Source of the DNA: JBGLNJ01 sp041300525
GTDB taxonomy: Bacteria > Chloroflexota > Anaerolineae > Fen-1058
Direction: 5' to 3'
DNA: 64,000 nucleotides
NCBI GenBank assembly: GCA_041300525.1
Contig: JBGLNJ010000001.1
Span: 4,526,001 to 4,590,000 of the forward strand
A program made the position numbers and the translations under genes. Position 1 is the first letter of the stretch. Each line of letters starts with the position of its first letter. The notes below the pieces were generated by a model. It saw only the letters and a list, made by a program, of their open reading frames with translations, ran no database searches and was not told where the DNA came from. Shown piece by piece: positions 53,529-62,390 of this stretch.

Positions 53529-53607
53529 GCGGTTGAAACCGCATCTGCCGAGCCTTCGGCTGGCCGTCCGCCTTCGCGGACGGAATTGCGTCCACGCAGG
53601 TGGACGC
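53529..53607. repeat. String of four mini-hairpins
   Basis: GCGGTTGAAACCGC (53529-53542), AGCCTTCGGCT (53551-53561), GTCCGCCTTCGCGGAC (53566-53581), GCGTCCACGCAGGTGGACGC (53588-53607). Same bead-like layout as 837-937 with different stem sequences. Confidence 0.6.
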
Positions 53608-53713
53608 TCCTATGCTGGTTAGATGGGAAATTATGAGGTGCGCTCTTGGGTGGCAAGACGTTTCGCAGGATGCGCGTTCCAACGCTCTGCTACTAGAGTG
53701 CGATGAGGTAACT

Positions 53714-54472
53714 ATGTTTGGATCGAGTCTCAAGCGGAATAAGATCAAAAAGCCGAATGGACGCTGCTCGCCTGGGAATGGTAATGGGCACGGCGTCCGT
53801 CTGCGTCAAGTGGTGAAAACGTACGAGAATGCCGCCGGCACCTTCACGGCTCTCAACGGCGTGGACTTGCAGGTGAATTCCGGCGAGTTTGTGTCCATCA
53901 TCGGCAAGTCGGGCAGCGGCAAATCCACGCTCATCAACATGATCACCGGCATTGATCGGCCCACGACCGGCCAGGTGATGGTGGGCGACACGGCCGTTCA
54001 CACGCTCACCGAAGACCAAATCGCCGTGTGGCGCGGCTGCGCCATCGGCGTCGTCTTTCAGTTCTTTCAACTCCTGCCGACGTTGACGGCCATCGAAAAC
54101 ATCATGCTGCCGATGGACTATGGCCGCCGGTATTCCCAGGCCGAACGCCCCGAGCGCGCGATGCAACTGCTGGATCAGATGGGCATGGCCGATTATGCTC
54201 ACGAGCTACCCTCGGCGCTTTCGGGCGGCCAGCAGCAAAGCATCGCCATTGCGCGAGCGTTGGCGAACGATCCGCCCATCCTGGCCGCCGACGAGCCGAC
54301 CGGCAACCTGGACTCAAAGACAGCCGAGTCGGTCTTTCGACTTTTTGAGGACCTGGCGGAGCGCGGCAAGACGATCCTGATGGTCACGCACGACAACGAG
54401 TTGGCGAAGCGGGCGCAGCGCACGGTGGTGATTGCCGATGGCGAGATTGTGGACGAGAAAGTGAACCGTTGA
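53714..54472 (+). CDS. MacB/LolD-type ABC transporter ATPase 1
   Basis: 252 residues from ATG 53714 (GAGG six bases before); the longer frame from 53600 runs through the hairpin string and is rejected. Walker A GKSGSGKST, Q-loop VVFQFFQLLPTLTAIEN (the FQxFxLLP of the LolD/MacB group), signature ALSGGQQQSIAIARAL (second Q in place of the usual R), Walker B ILAADEPTGNLDS. First of three genes (ATPase, ATPase, FtsX permease) forming a MacB-like exporter or lipoprotein-handling complex. Stop overlaps the next frame. Confidence 0.9.
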   Translation: MFGSSLKRNKIKKPNGRCSPGNGNGHGVRLRQVVKTYENAAGTFTALNGVDLQVNSGEFVSIIGKSGSGKSTLINMITGIDRPTTGQVMVGDTAVHTLTEDQIAVWRGCAIGVVFQFFQLLPTLTAIENIMLPMDYGRRYSQAERPERAMQLLDQMGMADYAHELPSALSGGQQQSIAIARALANDPPILAADEPTGNLDSKTAESVFRLFEDLAERGKTILMVTHDNELAKRAQRTVVIADGEIVDEKVNR

Positions 54473-54486
54473 GAGAGGAACTTGGA

Positions 54487-55218
54487 TTGAAACAAAACGG
54501 ATCCAAAAGCGAAACGGGGAACTCGCGCAGTTGCCCGAGCGGCGAACCGCTCATCTATCTGCGACAGGTCGTGAAAATATACGAGAGTTTGGCGGGCGAG
54601 GTCGTGGCGCTCAATGGCATTGACCTCCAGGTCAACCAGGGCGAGTTTGTCGCCGTGACCGGCAAGTCCGGCGCCGGCAAGACCACCCTCGTCAACATGA
54701 TGACGGGCATTGATCGCTCCACATCGGGCGAGATTCAGGTGGCCGGCGCTTGCGTACACCAACTGAGCGCCGAAAAGGCCGCCGAGTGGCGCGGCTGCGC
54801 CGTGGGCGTCATCTTCCAGTCCTTCCAACTCCTGCCCACCCTGACCGTGCTCCAGAACGTCACGCTGCCAATGGATTTTGCCCGCAAGTATTCGCTACGG
54901 CAGCGGCGGGAACGGGGCATGGCTCTGCTGGCGCAATTGGGAATCGCCGAACAGGCTCACAAGTTGCCTTCGGCTGTGTCGGGCGGGCAGCAGCAGCGCA
55001 TCTCCATCGCCCGCGCCATGGCCAACGATCCTCCCATCCTGGTGGCCGACGAGCCGACGGGCAGTCTCGACTCGGCGACGACGGACGCCGTCGTGCGAGT
55101 GTTCGAGGATTTGGTTCATCAAGGCAAAACAGTCGTGGTGATGACACACGACCACGACCTGGCCGGCCGGGCCGGGCGCACCATCACACTCGCCGACGGC
55201 GAAATTGTGTCAGAATGA
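54487..55218 (+). CDS. MacB/LolD-type ABC transporter ATPase 2
   Basis: 243 residues using the TTG at 54487, which follows AGAGAGGAA by six bases; a TTG at 54469 overlapping the upstream stop is the alternative. GKSGAGKTT, VIFQSFQLLPTLTVLQN, VSGGQQQRISIARAMAND, ILVADEPTGSLDS and MTHDHDLAGRAGRTI are all present. Close paralogue of ATPase 1, so the pump may use an ATPase heterodimer with the single long FtsX-type permease. Confidence 0.9.
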   Translation: MKQNGSKSETGNSRSCPSGEPLIYLRQVVKIYESLAGEVVALNGIDLQVNQGEFVAVTGKSGAGKTTLVNMMTGIDRSTSGEIQVAGACVHQLSAEKAAEWRGCAVGVIFQSFQLLPTLTVLQNVTLPMDFARKYSLRQRRERGMALLAQLGIAEQAHKLPSAVSGGQQQRISIARAMANDPPILVADEPTGSLDSATTDAVVRVFEDLVHQGKTVVVMTHDHDLAGRAGRTITLADGEIVSE

Positions 55219-55325
55219 TACTTGTCCGCTAATAACGCGAATGAACACGAATAAGAAAGCTCAGTGCTCAATGGCACAAGGTTTTCAATGATCTGTGGTG
55301 CAACAAGACCCGCACCGTCCTGATC

Positions 55326-57650
55326 GTGCTGTCCATCGCCGTGGGGCTGTTTGCCACTGGCGCGCTCGTCAGCACGCGCAGCATCGTCTCCACCCAGATG
55401 GCCAAAGGCTACGCCGCCACCTATCCCGCCAGCGGCACCCTCCGCACCCTCGAGCCGTTCGATGAAGATTTCGTCCGCTCGGTGCGCGCGATGAAGGGCG
55501 TGCAAGAGGCTGAGGGCCGGAAGAGCATGGACCTGCGCGTCCAGGCCGCGTCCGGCAAGTGGCTCACCCTGCGGCTCTTTGCCATCCCCGACTATTCCGA
55601 CATGCGGGTCAACCGGGTGTGGCCGCAGAGCGGCGACTGGCCCCCGCCGGAACACGAGTTGCTCATCGAGCGCACGGCGCGGCCACTGCTCGGCGCGCAG
55701 ACGGGCGACACGGTGCTGATCGAGATGCCGGACAAGAAACAGCGCACTCTGCGCATCGCGGGGTTGACGCACGACCTTTCGCAATTCCCGGCCCGCTTTA
55801 CCAACACGGCTTACGGCTACATCTCATTCAACACGCTCGAATGGCTGGGCGAGCCGTACGGCTACAACACGCTGCACATCGTCGTCGAGAATCACACCGA
55901 CAAGGTCTACGTGCGATCCGTCCTCGACGCCGTAGAAGCCAAGGCCAAACGGAGCGGCTTGACCGTCGTGGCGACCTCGATTGACAAGTTTCCGCTGGAA
56001 GACATCGTAGCGACCGTGCTGTTGCTGCTGACCATCCTCGGTTTGCTGTCGCTCTGCTTGAGCGCCTTTCTGGTCGTCAATACCATCTCTGCCATGCTGG
56101 CGCAGCACGTGCGGCAGATCGGCGTGATGAAGGCCATCGGCGCGCGCACCGGCCAAATCATGAGCATGTACCTGGCGATGGTGGTGATGTACGGCCTGAT
56201 CGCGCTGGCGATCGCCATGCCGTTGGGGATTGGCGGGTCGTACTTTTTATCCCACTTTGCGACGGACCTGCTCAACTTTGACCTGGGGAGTTTTAAAGTG
56301 CCGCCGCAGGCTGTCGCGCTGCAAGTTGCCGTCGGGCTGATCGTGCCGATTCTTTCGTCGCTGTATCCTTTCATCTCGGGTCTGCGCGTCAGCGCCGCCG
56401 AGGCGATGAACTCTTACGGGACGAGCCAACACCGGATCGGGCGAGGGCCGATCAACCGCGCGCTTTCGGGTGGAAATCTTTGGTTCGCCCGGCGCTTTCT
56501 ACCCCGCTCGCTGGTGATGTCTATGCGGAATACGTTCCGCAGCCGTGGACGGCTGGCTCTCACGCTCACCACGCTGACCCTAGCCGGCGCGATCTTTATC
56601 AGCGTGTTCAGCGTGCGCGCCTCGCTGTTCCGCACGATCGGCGACCTGATGCAGTGGAGAACGTTCGACTCGATGCTCACCTTTGTCCGGCCATATCGCA
56701 CACTCAAGGTCGAACAGGAAGCGCAGAGCGTGCCGGGCGTCGTCCTAACGGATGTGTGGATTGAAGTCCCCACGCTGCGCGTGCGCGCGGACAAGAGCGA
56801 AAGCGACACCGTGTTGCTGTTCGCGCCCCGCACCGAGGCCGGCCTCGTCTCGACTCCCCTGATCGTCCAGGGCCGGTGGCTGTTGCCGACCGACGAGGAG
56901 GCCGTGGTCGTCAACGCCTATATGCTCAAGAAAGAACCCGACCTCAAGCTGGGCGATGAGATCGTGCTCAAGATGGGGGGGCGCGAAAGATCGTGGCATG
57001 TGGTGGGCGTGTCCCTGGGCGGAGCGCCTTCTACGGTATACGCCAATTATGCGCCCGTGGCTCGCCTCACCGGGAACGTGGGACGGGCCAGCACCGTGAT
57101 GGTCACCACTCAACAGAGCGACCGCCAGTTCACCGGGCAGGTCGCCACGGCGCTGGAATCTCACTTTAAGAACATTGGCCTGCGCCCCAACTCGGTCGAG
57201 ACGACGGCTGAAACGCGCGATCAGGAAGAGACCTCTTACGGCATTCTCATCGTCGGCCTGCTCGTGATGGCGATCCTGTTCGCCGTCGTGGGGGGGCTGG
57301 GGCTGATGGGGACGATGAGCATCAACGTCTTGGAACGGACGCGCGAGATCGGCGTGATGCGCGCGATTGGCGCGCCCACACGGAGCGTGGCGCAGGTCTT
57401 TATCGTGGAAAGCGTCGCCATCGGCGTGATCAGTTGGCTGTTCGGGACGCTGCTCGCGCTGCCGTTGAGCAAGATCATGAGCGACGCAGTGGGGATTCCG
57501 CTGATGGGAACGCCGATCACGTTCCAGTTTTCAATGCCGGGCGTGGGGCTGTGGTTGATCGTGGTGGTGCTGTTGAGCGTCCTGGCCAGCTCGATCCCGG
57601 CGCGGAACGCCTCGCGGCTGACGGTGCGCGAAGTGCTGGCTTATGAATGA
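55326..57650 (+). CDS. FtsX/MacB-like ABC permease (double-length)
   Basis: 774 residues. Two FtsX-type halves: a first membrane helix (VLSIAVGLFATGALVSTRSI), a periplasmic domain, three helices (IVATVLLLLTILGLLSLCLS to ~residue 345), a second helix and periplasmic domain (~390-640), and three final helices with GIMRAIGAPTRSVAQVFIVE-type wording (here GVMRAIGAPTRSVAQVFIVE). Homology extends upstream of the GTG at 55326 (WHKVFNDLWCNKTRTVLIVL) to ~55251, where only an ATA and a stop are found. So the native start is probably lost in a repeat-derived phrase (CGCGAATGAACACGAATAAG). Works with the two preceding ATPases. Confidence 0.88.
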   Translation: MLSIAVGLFATGALVSTRSIVSTQMAKGYAATYPASGTLRTLEPFDEDFVRSVRAMKGVQEAEGRKSMDLRVQAASGKWLTLRLFAIPDYSDMRVNRVWPQSGDWPPPEHELLIERTARPLLGAQTGDTVLIEMPDKKQRTLRIAGLTHDLSQFPARFTNTAYGYISFNTLEWLGEPYGYNTLHIVVENHTDKVYVRSVLDAVEAKAKRSGLTVVATSIDKFPLEDIVATVLLLLTILGLLSLCLSAFLVVNTISAMLAQHVRQIGVMKAIGARTGQIMSMYLAMVVMYGLIALAIAMPLGIGGSYFLSHFATDLLNFDLGSFKVPPQAVALQVAVGLIVPILSSLYPFISGLRVSAAEAMNSYGTSQHRIGRGPINRALSGGNLWFARRFLPRSLVMSMRNTFRSRGRLALTLTTLTLAGAIFISVFSVRASLFRTIGDLMQWRTFDSMLTFVRPYRTLKVEQEAQSVPGVVLTDVWIEVPTLRVRADKSESDTVLLFAPRTEAGLVSTPLIVQGRWLLPTDEEAVVVNAYMLKKEPDLKLGDEIVLKMGGRERSWHVVGVSLGGAPSTVYANYAPVARLTGNVGRASTVMVTTQQSDRQFTGQVATALESHFKNIGLRPNSVETTAETRDQEETSYGILIVGLLVMAILFAVVGGLGLMGTMSINVLERTREIGVMRAIGAPTRSVAQVFIVESVAIGVISWLFGTLLALPLSKIMSDAVGIPLMGTPITFQFSMPGVGLWLIVVVLLSVLASSIPARNASRLTVREVLAYE

Positions 57651-57851
57651 CACGGTGACAGGCTCGCTATCGTTGCGCCGAATGACAGGTAAATCTCTCT
57701 CCCTCTCCCGCTCGTCCCCAAAGTCGAACGACGTTGTTTAGAGCGAACGGGTCGCACCAAACGTGAGTTAGGCCGCTTTCCATTGATGAACGAGTTTACG
57801 ACTGTTTAAAGAACGCATTAGATATGCATTGCGTTGTGCCAATGCTTTGTT

Positions 57852-58240
57852 TTATCTTGAACTGATTTGTGACAAAGTGATAAGTATGGGTTCCATATCA
57901 GGATAGTAGAAAGTAAACTGATTATCTTCTGGTCGGTCAAAGCTAATCCAGCCTGAATAAATTTCACCGGGTTGTAGCTCTGTGTCTTGAGCAAATACTC
58001 CCCCCGTATCTACAAGGTGAAACACACGTCCGCTTGCTGACAGTAAAAATATAGTATCTTTGCTCTCTGGCGCATTATCGGCATACCACTGTAGAACGTT
58101 GGCCCCTGTTCTCTCAATAGAAATGAAGAACCTGATAGTACTTGCTTCTGCCTCAACGCTGTTAATAACTGGACTTTGGCAAGTTTTCAGCCTGCTTGGG
58201 TAGAAAGTAAAACTTGACACAGGGGCCACTTTGCGGCAAA
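57852..58240 (-). pseudogene. AT-rich protein fragment of unknown family
   Basis: The minus frame gives SSFTFYPSRLKTCQSPVINS, VEAEASTIRFFISIERTGAN, LLSASGRVFHLVDTGGVFAQ, DTELQPGEIYSGWISFDRPE, DNQFTFYYPDMEPILITLSQ: a beta-sandwich pattern like the DUF4352 extracellular family (weak). Codons are AT-rich compared with the neighbours. The N-terminus merges near 58240 into GC-rich sequence that does not fit. The flanking 57651-57851 and 58241-58450 hold no gene I can assign. Confidence 0.45.
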
Positions 58241-58450
58241 GTTGGGGCACCACAACACCAACTGGACGATGGCGTGGTTGCCCTGGCATGTCGAGCCTCC
58301 TGGTGGTCTTGATTGCCTACAGTGTACAACTTGCCAGACCTACCGTCAAGACAGTCAGGGGGTGTGCAAGAAAGTTTCCCCTGTATATGGCGTGTAGGAA
58401 GGACGAGATGGTAAACTCCTATAATGTCTAATGTCTATTGTGTGGGGCCA

Positions 58451-58705
58451 GCCGCAGCCAGGACGTAAAATGCGGTCTATACGATCTTTGCGATGGGTCT
58501 GGCGGGCGGTCAGCCTTCATTGATGGCCGTGGCGAGTGTAGACGCCGGTCCAGCGGCGGCTCAGATGCCGCAGACACTTCTGGCGACGGGCGGTTCGCAG
58601 AACTCGTTGGTAGCACTGATTCTTGCAGCGGGCGTTCTCTTGATTGTGGGCGGTATCGGCTTGCGCGGTCGGCTGGTGACGGTCAAGGCTCCTGCAGACA
58701 AGTAA
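58451..58705 (+). pseudogene. C-terminal anchor of a surface protein (LPxTG-like)
   Basis: Reads GPAAAQMPQTLLATGGSQNS, a hydrophobic helix (LVALILAAGVLLIVGGIGL) and a basic end (RGRLVTVKAPADK). The TGG - helix - Arg order is that of sortase-anchored proteins, with LLATGG in the place of LPATGG or LPxTG. The main body is missing. A class D/E-type sortase lies at 33570. Followed by a GAGGGTGG / CCACCCTC hairpin with CTTTG (58733-58763), probably its terminator. Confidence 0.5.
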
Positions 58706-58782
58706 CATTCCAAGCGGTGCGGTTGTATAATGAGGGTGGTGCCCGATGAGGGATGCCACCCTCTCTTTGTCAAAGGAGCCTC

Positions 58783-58866
58783 ATGCGCCGCGCGATAAAA
58801 GTCGTGCTCATCCTCGGCATCCTGCTGGTGATACTCTTGATCGGGCCGCTGGCGGCGATTGGATGA
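58783..58866 (+). CDS. 27-residue hydrophobic microprotein
   Basis: ATG 58783 has a strong AAAGGAG five bases upstream. The product is a basic tripeptide start (MRRAIK) followed by one membrane helix (VLILGILLVILLIGPLAAIG). It ends 16 bases before the NAD(P)-binding gene, so they are probably co-transcribed. TATAAT at about 58728 may be the -10 box. Too small for routine gene calling. Confidence 0.6.
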   Translation: MRRAIKVVLILGILLVILLIGPLAAIG

Positions 58867-58882
58867 AATAGGAGGTTGTGAT

Positions 58883-59557
58883 ATGAGTAGAATCGTTCTC
58901 GTTGCCGGCGCGACGGGCGGCGTAGGCCAGCACGTGACGCGCAAGTTGCTCGAGCGCGGCGAGCCGGCATGCTTGCTCGTGCGCAATGCCGTGCGGATTC
59001 GGACGCTGTTCGGCGACGTGCCGTGCGTGTTCGTGGGCGATACACGCCAGCCTGATACACTGGCGCCGGCATTTCAAGATGTGCGCGCTGTCATCTGCGC
59101 CACGGGGACGACGACGCCCGTCGGCTCGAACAGTCCGGAGCACGTGGATTACGAAGGTGTGCGCAACCTGGTAGAAGCGGCGCGCGCGGCCAAGGTGGAG
59201 CATTTCGTGCTGGTGTCATCGTGCGCCGTCACCCAGCCGGATCACCCGCTCAACAACTTTGGCAAGGTGCTCACGTGGAAGCTCAAGGGCGAAGAGGCTC
59301 TGCGCGCCAGCGGCCTGACGTACACGGTCGTTCGACCGGGCGGCTTGACGAACGAGCCAGGTCGTCAAGCGGCGCTGACCTTTGACCAGGGTGACCGCAT
59401 CAGCGGCATGGTCAGCCGCGCCGATGTGGCCGACGTATGCCTCCAGGCGTTGCAGCAACCGAACGCGCGCAACGTCACGTTCGAAGTCATTCAAGCGCAA
59501 GGCGCGCCGGTGGACGATTGGGCGACGTTGTTTGCCACACTTCGACCTGACCGATAA
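58883..59557 (+). CDS. NAD(P)-binding atypical SDR (NmrA/YwnB-like)
   Basis: 224 residues, ATG 58883 after GGAGG. VLVAGATGGVGQHVTRKLLE is the Rossmann GxxGxxG; AVICATGTTTPVGSNSPEHV DYEG marks the substrate loop; FVLVSSCAVTQPDHP and TVVRPGGLTNEPG are the typical post-strand segments of SDR-a5 proteins such as flavin reductase-like or NmrA-like enzymes. The usual catalytic Tyr-x3-Lys is not evident, as in other atypical SDRs. Substrate unknown; complete. Confidence 0.87.
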   Translation: MSRIVLVAGATGGVGQHVTRKLLERGEPACLLVRNAVRIRTLFGDVPCVFVGDTRQPDTLAPAFQDVRAVICATGTTTPVGSNSPEHVDYEGVRNLVEAARAAKVEHFVLVSSCAVTQPDHPLNNFGKVLTWKLKGEEALRASGLTYTVVRPGGLTNEPGRQAALTFDQGDRISGMVSRADVADVCLQALQQPNARNVTFEVIQAQGAPVDDWATLFATLRPDR

Positions 59558-59562
59558 GAGGT

Positions 59563-59704
59563 GTCTTTTCAAAAAGTAGTGGTTGCATTGGAGGGAGGCT
59601 ATGCTCTGAATGTGCAAGCCTTCGGCGCGCTGCTGGGCGACGCAGAGCTCCCTGATCCGCTCGGTTCACCTCCTCACCGCGAGTCACTGCTTGACCAGAA
59701 ATAA
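59563..59704 (+). pseudogene. Histone deacetylase-superfamily C-terminal fragment
   Basis: Starts abruptly six bases after the SDR stop: QKVVVALEGGYALNVQAFGA, LLGDAELPDPLGSPPHRESL, stop. The LEGGY strand-loop (its Tyr stabilises the tetrahedral intermediate) and the LLGD...DPLG tail are characteristic of bacterial acetoin utilisation/HDAC-like amidohydrolases. About 90% of the enzyme is missing. Confidence 0.6.
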
Positions 59705-59813
59705 CTGACCTTGCCGCTGCCCCTCCCTCTCTGCCATTCTGAGTGAAGAGTCTCCTGCACACAAAACGGACACCTAACCCGCTACACGATGCCAGACATG
59801 AGCGAAAGATAAA

Positions 59814-59850
59814 ACTGCCGGACCATTCCCGTGTGGGTCGGTCCGGCAGT
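59814..59850 (-). terminator. Terminator of the liv genes
   Basis: Perfect 11-bp stem ACTGCCGGACC / GGTCCGGCAGT. On the minus strand it is followed by TTTATCTTT. Located 84 bases past the livF stop. 59705-59813 holds no gene. Confidence 0.82.
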
Positions 59851-59933
59851 CTGTAACCGCATGATTGTGCCGTTGGCACGACATATTTTCCAGCGAGAGG
59901 CAAGGCCACCCGTTTTAGTGGCAGAACGTCACT

Positions 59934-60644
59934 TTACGCTCCCAGGTACGCTTTGTGAACACTCTCCATGTTGCGGACTTTTCTCGCTTCCCCCTCTGTT
60001 TCCATGCGCCCATGATTCAACACGTAGGCATAATCACTCACCGCCAGCGCCATCTGCACATTCTGCTCGACCAAGAGCATCGTCAGCCCTTCTTTCTTCA
60101 GTTTGGCGAGCACCTCGAACAAGTTGATCACGAGCAAAGGCGATAAGCCGAGCGACAGCTCGTCGAGCATCAGCACTTTGGGTTTCGCCATCAGCCCGCG
60201 CGCAATGGCGACCATCTGCTGTTCGCCGCCGGAGAGTGTGCCGGCAATTTGAGTCTGCCGCTCTTTCAGGCGCGGCAAGAGCGTATAGACCCAATCGAGC
60301 GTCTGCTTGAACTCTGCGCGCGCGCGCTTCGGCGTGGCACCCATTTCCAGATTTTCCAGCACGCTCATGTCGGTAAAAAGTTGGCGCGCTTCCGGAACGA
60401 GGCTTATCCCCATCTCCGCTTTTTCGTGCGGGGAGAGACGCGTTACATCGCGCCCCTCGAAAGCGACACTGCCTTTCCACGCTTTGAGCAAGCCGGTGAT
60501 GGTACGCAACAAAGTCGTCTTGCCGCTGCCGTTTGAGCCGACGAGGGATGTCAATCGCCCCGGTTGAAGCTCTAGGGAAAGCCCCCACAGGATTTGCACT
60601 TCGCCGTAGCCGGATTCGATGTCCTTGACATGTAGGATGCTCAT
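59934..60644 (-). CDS. livF: Branched-chain amino acid ABC transporter ATPase LivF
   Basis: 236 residues, complete. Walker A GSNGSGKTTLL, LivF-type ISLVPEARQLFTDMSVLENL, signature TLSGGEQQMVAIARGL, Walker B VLMLDELSLGLSP (ELS rather than EPS) and LLVEQNVQMALAVSDYAYVL are diagnostic of the LivF subfamily of HAAT transporters for Leu/Ile/Val or related amides. Four-base overlap with livG. The second ATPase of the importer; last gene before the terminator. Confidence 0.93.
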   Translation of the reverse strand: MSILHVKDIESGYGEVQILWGLSLELQPGRLTSLVGSNGSGKTTLLRTITGLLKAWKGSVAFEGRDVTRLSPHEKAEMGISLVPEARQLFTDMSVLENLEMGATPKRARAEFKQTLDWVYTLLPRLKERQTQIAGTLSGGEQQMVAIARGLMAKPKVLMLDELSLGLSPLLVINLFEVLAKLKKEGLTMLLVEQNVQMALAVSDYAYVLNHGRMETEGEARKVRNMESVHKAYLGA

Positions 60645-61395
60645 ACCGATCCCTCCAAGAAGCGTTGTGCCACCTTGGGATCGCCCAAGTATGCCTCGAT
60701 CACTTTGGGATGATTTGAAACCTCTTGCGGCGTCCCTTCGGCGATTTGCGCGCCATACACTAGCACAAACACACGATCCGACAGGTTCATTACCGCGTGC
60801 ATCAGGTGCTCGATCATGAGAATCGTGATCCCTCGTTCGCGAATCTTGCGGACGACAGTCAGCATATCGGCGACTTCTTGCGGATTCAACCCCGCCAACA
60901 CTTCGTCAAGCAGGATCATGATGGGCCGCGCGGCAAGCGCGCGGGCCAACTCGAGCCGTTTCTTCTGGGCGACGTTGAGCTTGCTCGCCAGCATCTCCTT
61001 GCGCGCCGTCAAGCCCACGAAATCAAGCATTTCGTCTGCGACCTTTTCTGCTTTTTCCAACGGTAGGTTCTCGCGCCCAAAACACCCACCCACCGTCGCG
61101 TTTTCGCGCACGGTCAATTCCCCCAGCGGGCGAACGACCTGATACGTGCGGGCGATCCCGCGTTTGCTCAGATCATACGGTTGCAAGCCGGTGACATCTT
61201 CGCCGCGAAACTTGACATGCCCCTGAGTTGGAGGATAGATGCCGTTAATCACATTGAACAACGTCGTCTTGCCTGCGCCATTCGGCCCGATAATGCCAAA
61301 GATTTCACCTTCCTTGACCGAAAGATTGACATTGTCCAACGCCAGCAAACCGCCAAATTGCTTGCTGACATTTTCAGTCGTGAGGATCGTCGAGG
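60641..61395 (-). CDS. livG: Branched-chain amino acid ABC transporter ATPase LivG, extreme 5' end lost
   Basis: About 250 residues. LTTENVSKQFGGLLALDNVN is the normal LivG opening and reads in frame back to about 61395, where the start codon should be but the sequence changes into the substrate-binding protein gene. Walker A GPNGAGKTTLFNVINGIYPP, RTYQVVRPLGELTVREN, degenerate signature LNVAQKKRLELARAL, Walker B IMILLDEVLAGLNP, LMIEHLMHAVMNLSDRVFVL. In-frame GTG/TTG codons further in would remove beta-strand 1. Confidence 0.88.
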
Positions 61396-61411
61396 TGGAT
61401 GCAGTCCTTGC

Positions 61412-61965
61412 AGAACAGCCACGTCGCTATTCGATTGCGCCACCTTAAAGACCCAGGGACGCATCTTGGTCGTCTTGGGGTCAATGATGATGGCGCTTGC
61501 CGAGGCCATCGAAATGTAAGGCGTCTTGGTCTCTTCCGCGACATCGGCGACGGCGACACTCAGGGCGGTGGTGCTGCCCATGATCAGAGCCACCACCTTG
61601 TCCTCGGTGACAAAGCGGCGCGCCACGCTGACGGCAGTATCCGGCTTGCTCTCGGTGTCCTTCACGAGGACTTCAATCGGATGCATGACGCCGTCGGGGC
61701 CTTTGACCCCGTCTTTCTTAAGCCGGGCCACAAGGATCTCGCCAACCTTGGCCTCCGGCTCACCCAGGAAGGCGCCGCCGCCTGTAGCATCGGGGGCAAA
61801 GCCGATCTTGTAAGTGACGCCAACTTTGGGAGCCGCGGTCGGTTGGGCCGGCGGCGAGGTGGGCTGGGGCGCTGCCGTGGGAGCTGCCCCGCCTCCACAC
61901 GCCGAAAGTATCAATGCCACGACGACCAGGAGAGTGGCAGCAACCATCATTCGTTGAGCGTTCAT
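61412..61965 (-). pseudogene. Branched-chain amino acid substrate-binding lipoprotein, N-terminal fragment
   Basis: ATG 61965 with AGGAGG 11 bases upstream. Lipoprotein signal (VVVALILSACGGG, Cys at ~25), a Pro/Ala/Thr linker, then a type I periplasmic-binding fold: TYKIGFAPDATGGGAFLGEP, SKPDTAVSVARRFVTEDKVV, ALIMGSTTALSVAVADVAEE, FKVAQSNSDVAVLQ. It breaks there, about half-way through, and livG follows on the same strand. The lost part of the operon would contain the rest of this gene plus livH and livM. Confidence 0.85.
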
Positions 61966-62390
61966 GTCTATTTCCTCCTCTAGTTGACTTGGGCGCAGGC
62001 ACTTGCCCAGACGCAAGTGTGAACGCAGACTTGGCTGGTCTCTGCATTCATCTGCGCAAAGCTGCGTCTTTGACTTTTCCGATTGACGCGAATGTTACAG
62101 GGTAATTTCAACGTCTCTTGCGCTCTCAGCGTTCTCTGCGGTGAAGGGTTGCTTTGCCAGTTTGAGATAAAGCCTGATAACAGATTACGCGCTATTCTAT
62201 AGGAATGTCCCACCTCCTTTCAGCGCCCAGCCCAACAAGTGCAAGCATCCGCTCGAACCTGTTGGCCGTAGCCAATATCGCCGCCGACTTTTCTCGATGG
62301 GATACTTGTCTTGCCCTCTCCAGATGACGCTACCGCATAAAGGGTCTGGCGGCAAACAGGTTCAACACTATTATGGGGGCAAATGTCCGT
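61966..62390. other. Intergenic region upstream of the substrate-binding protein gene
   Basis: 425 bases with no open frame I believe. It holds a TGGGC-GCAGGCACTT-GCCCA hairpin (about 61987-62005) just before the ribosome site, a repeat-like phrase (CTGCATTCATCTGCGCAAAG; GCGCTCTCAGCGTTCTCTGC) and an AT-richer part around 62170-62220 that could contain the promoter. Confidence 0.4.

Noticed and set aside
53600..53713. Longer N-terminus for the first MacB-like ATPase
   Set aside because: The extension runs through the mini-hairpin string region and has no similarity to the family; ATG 53714 has its own ribosome site.
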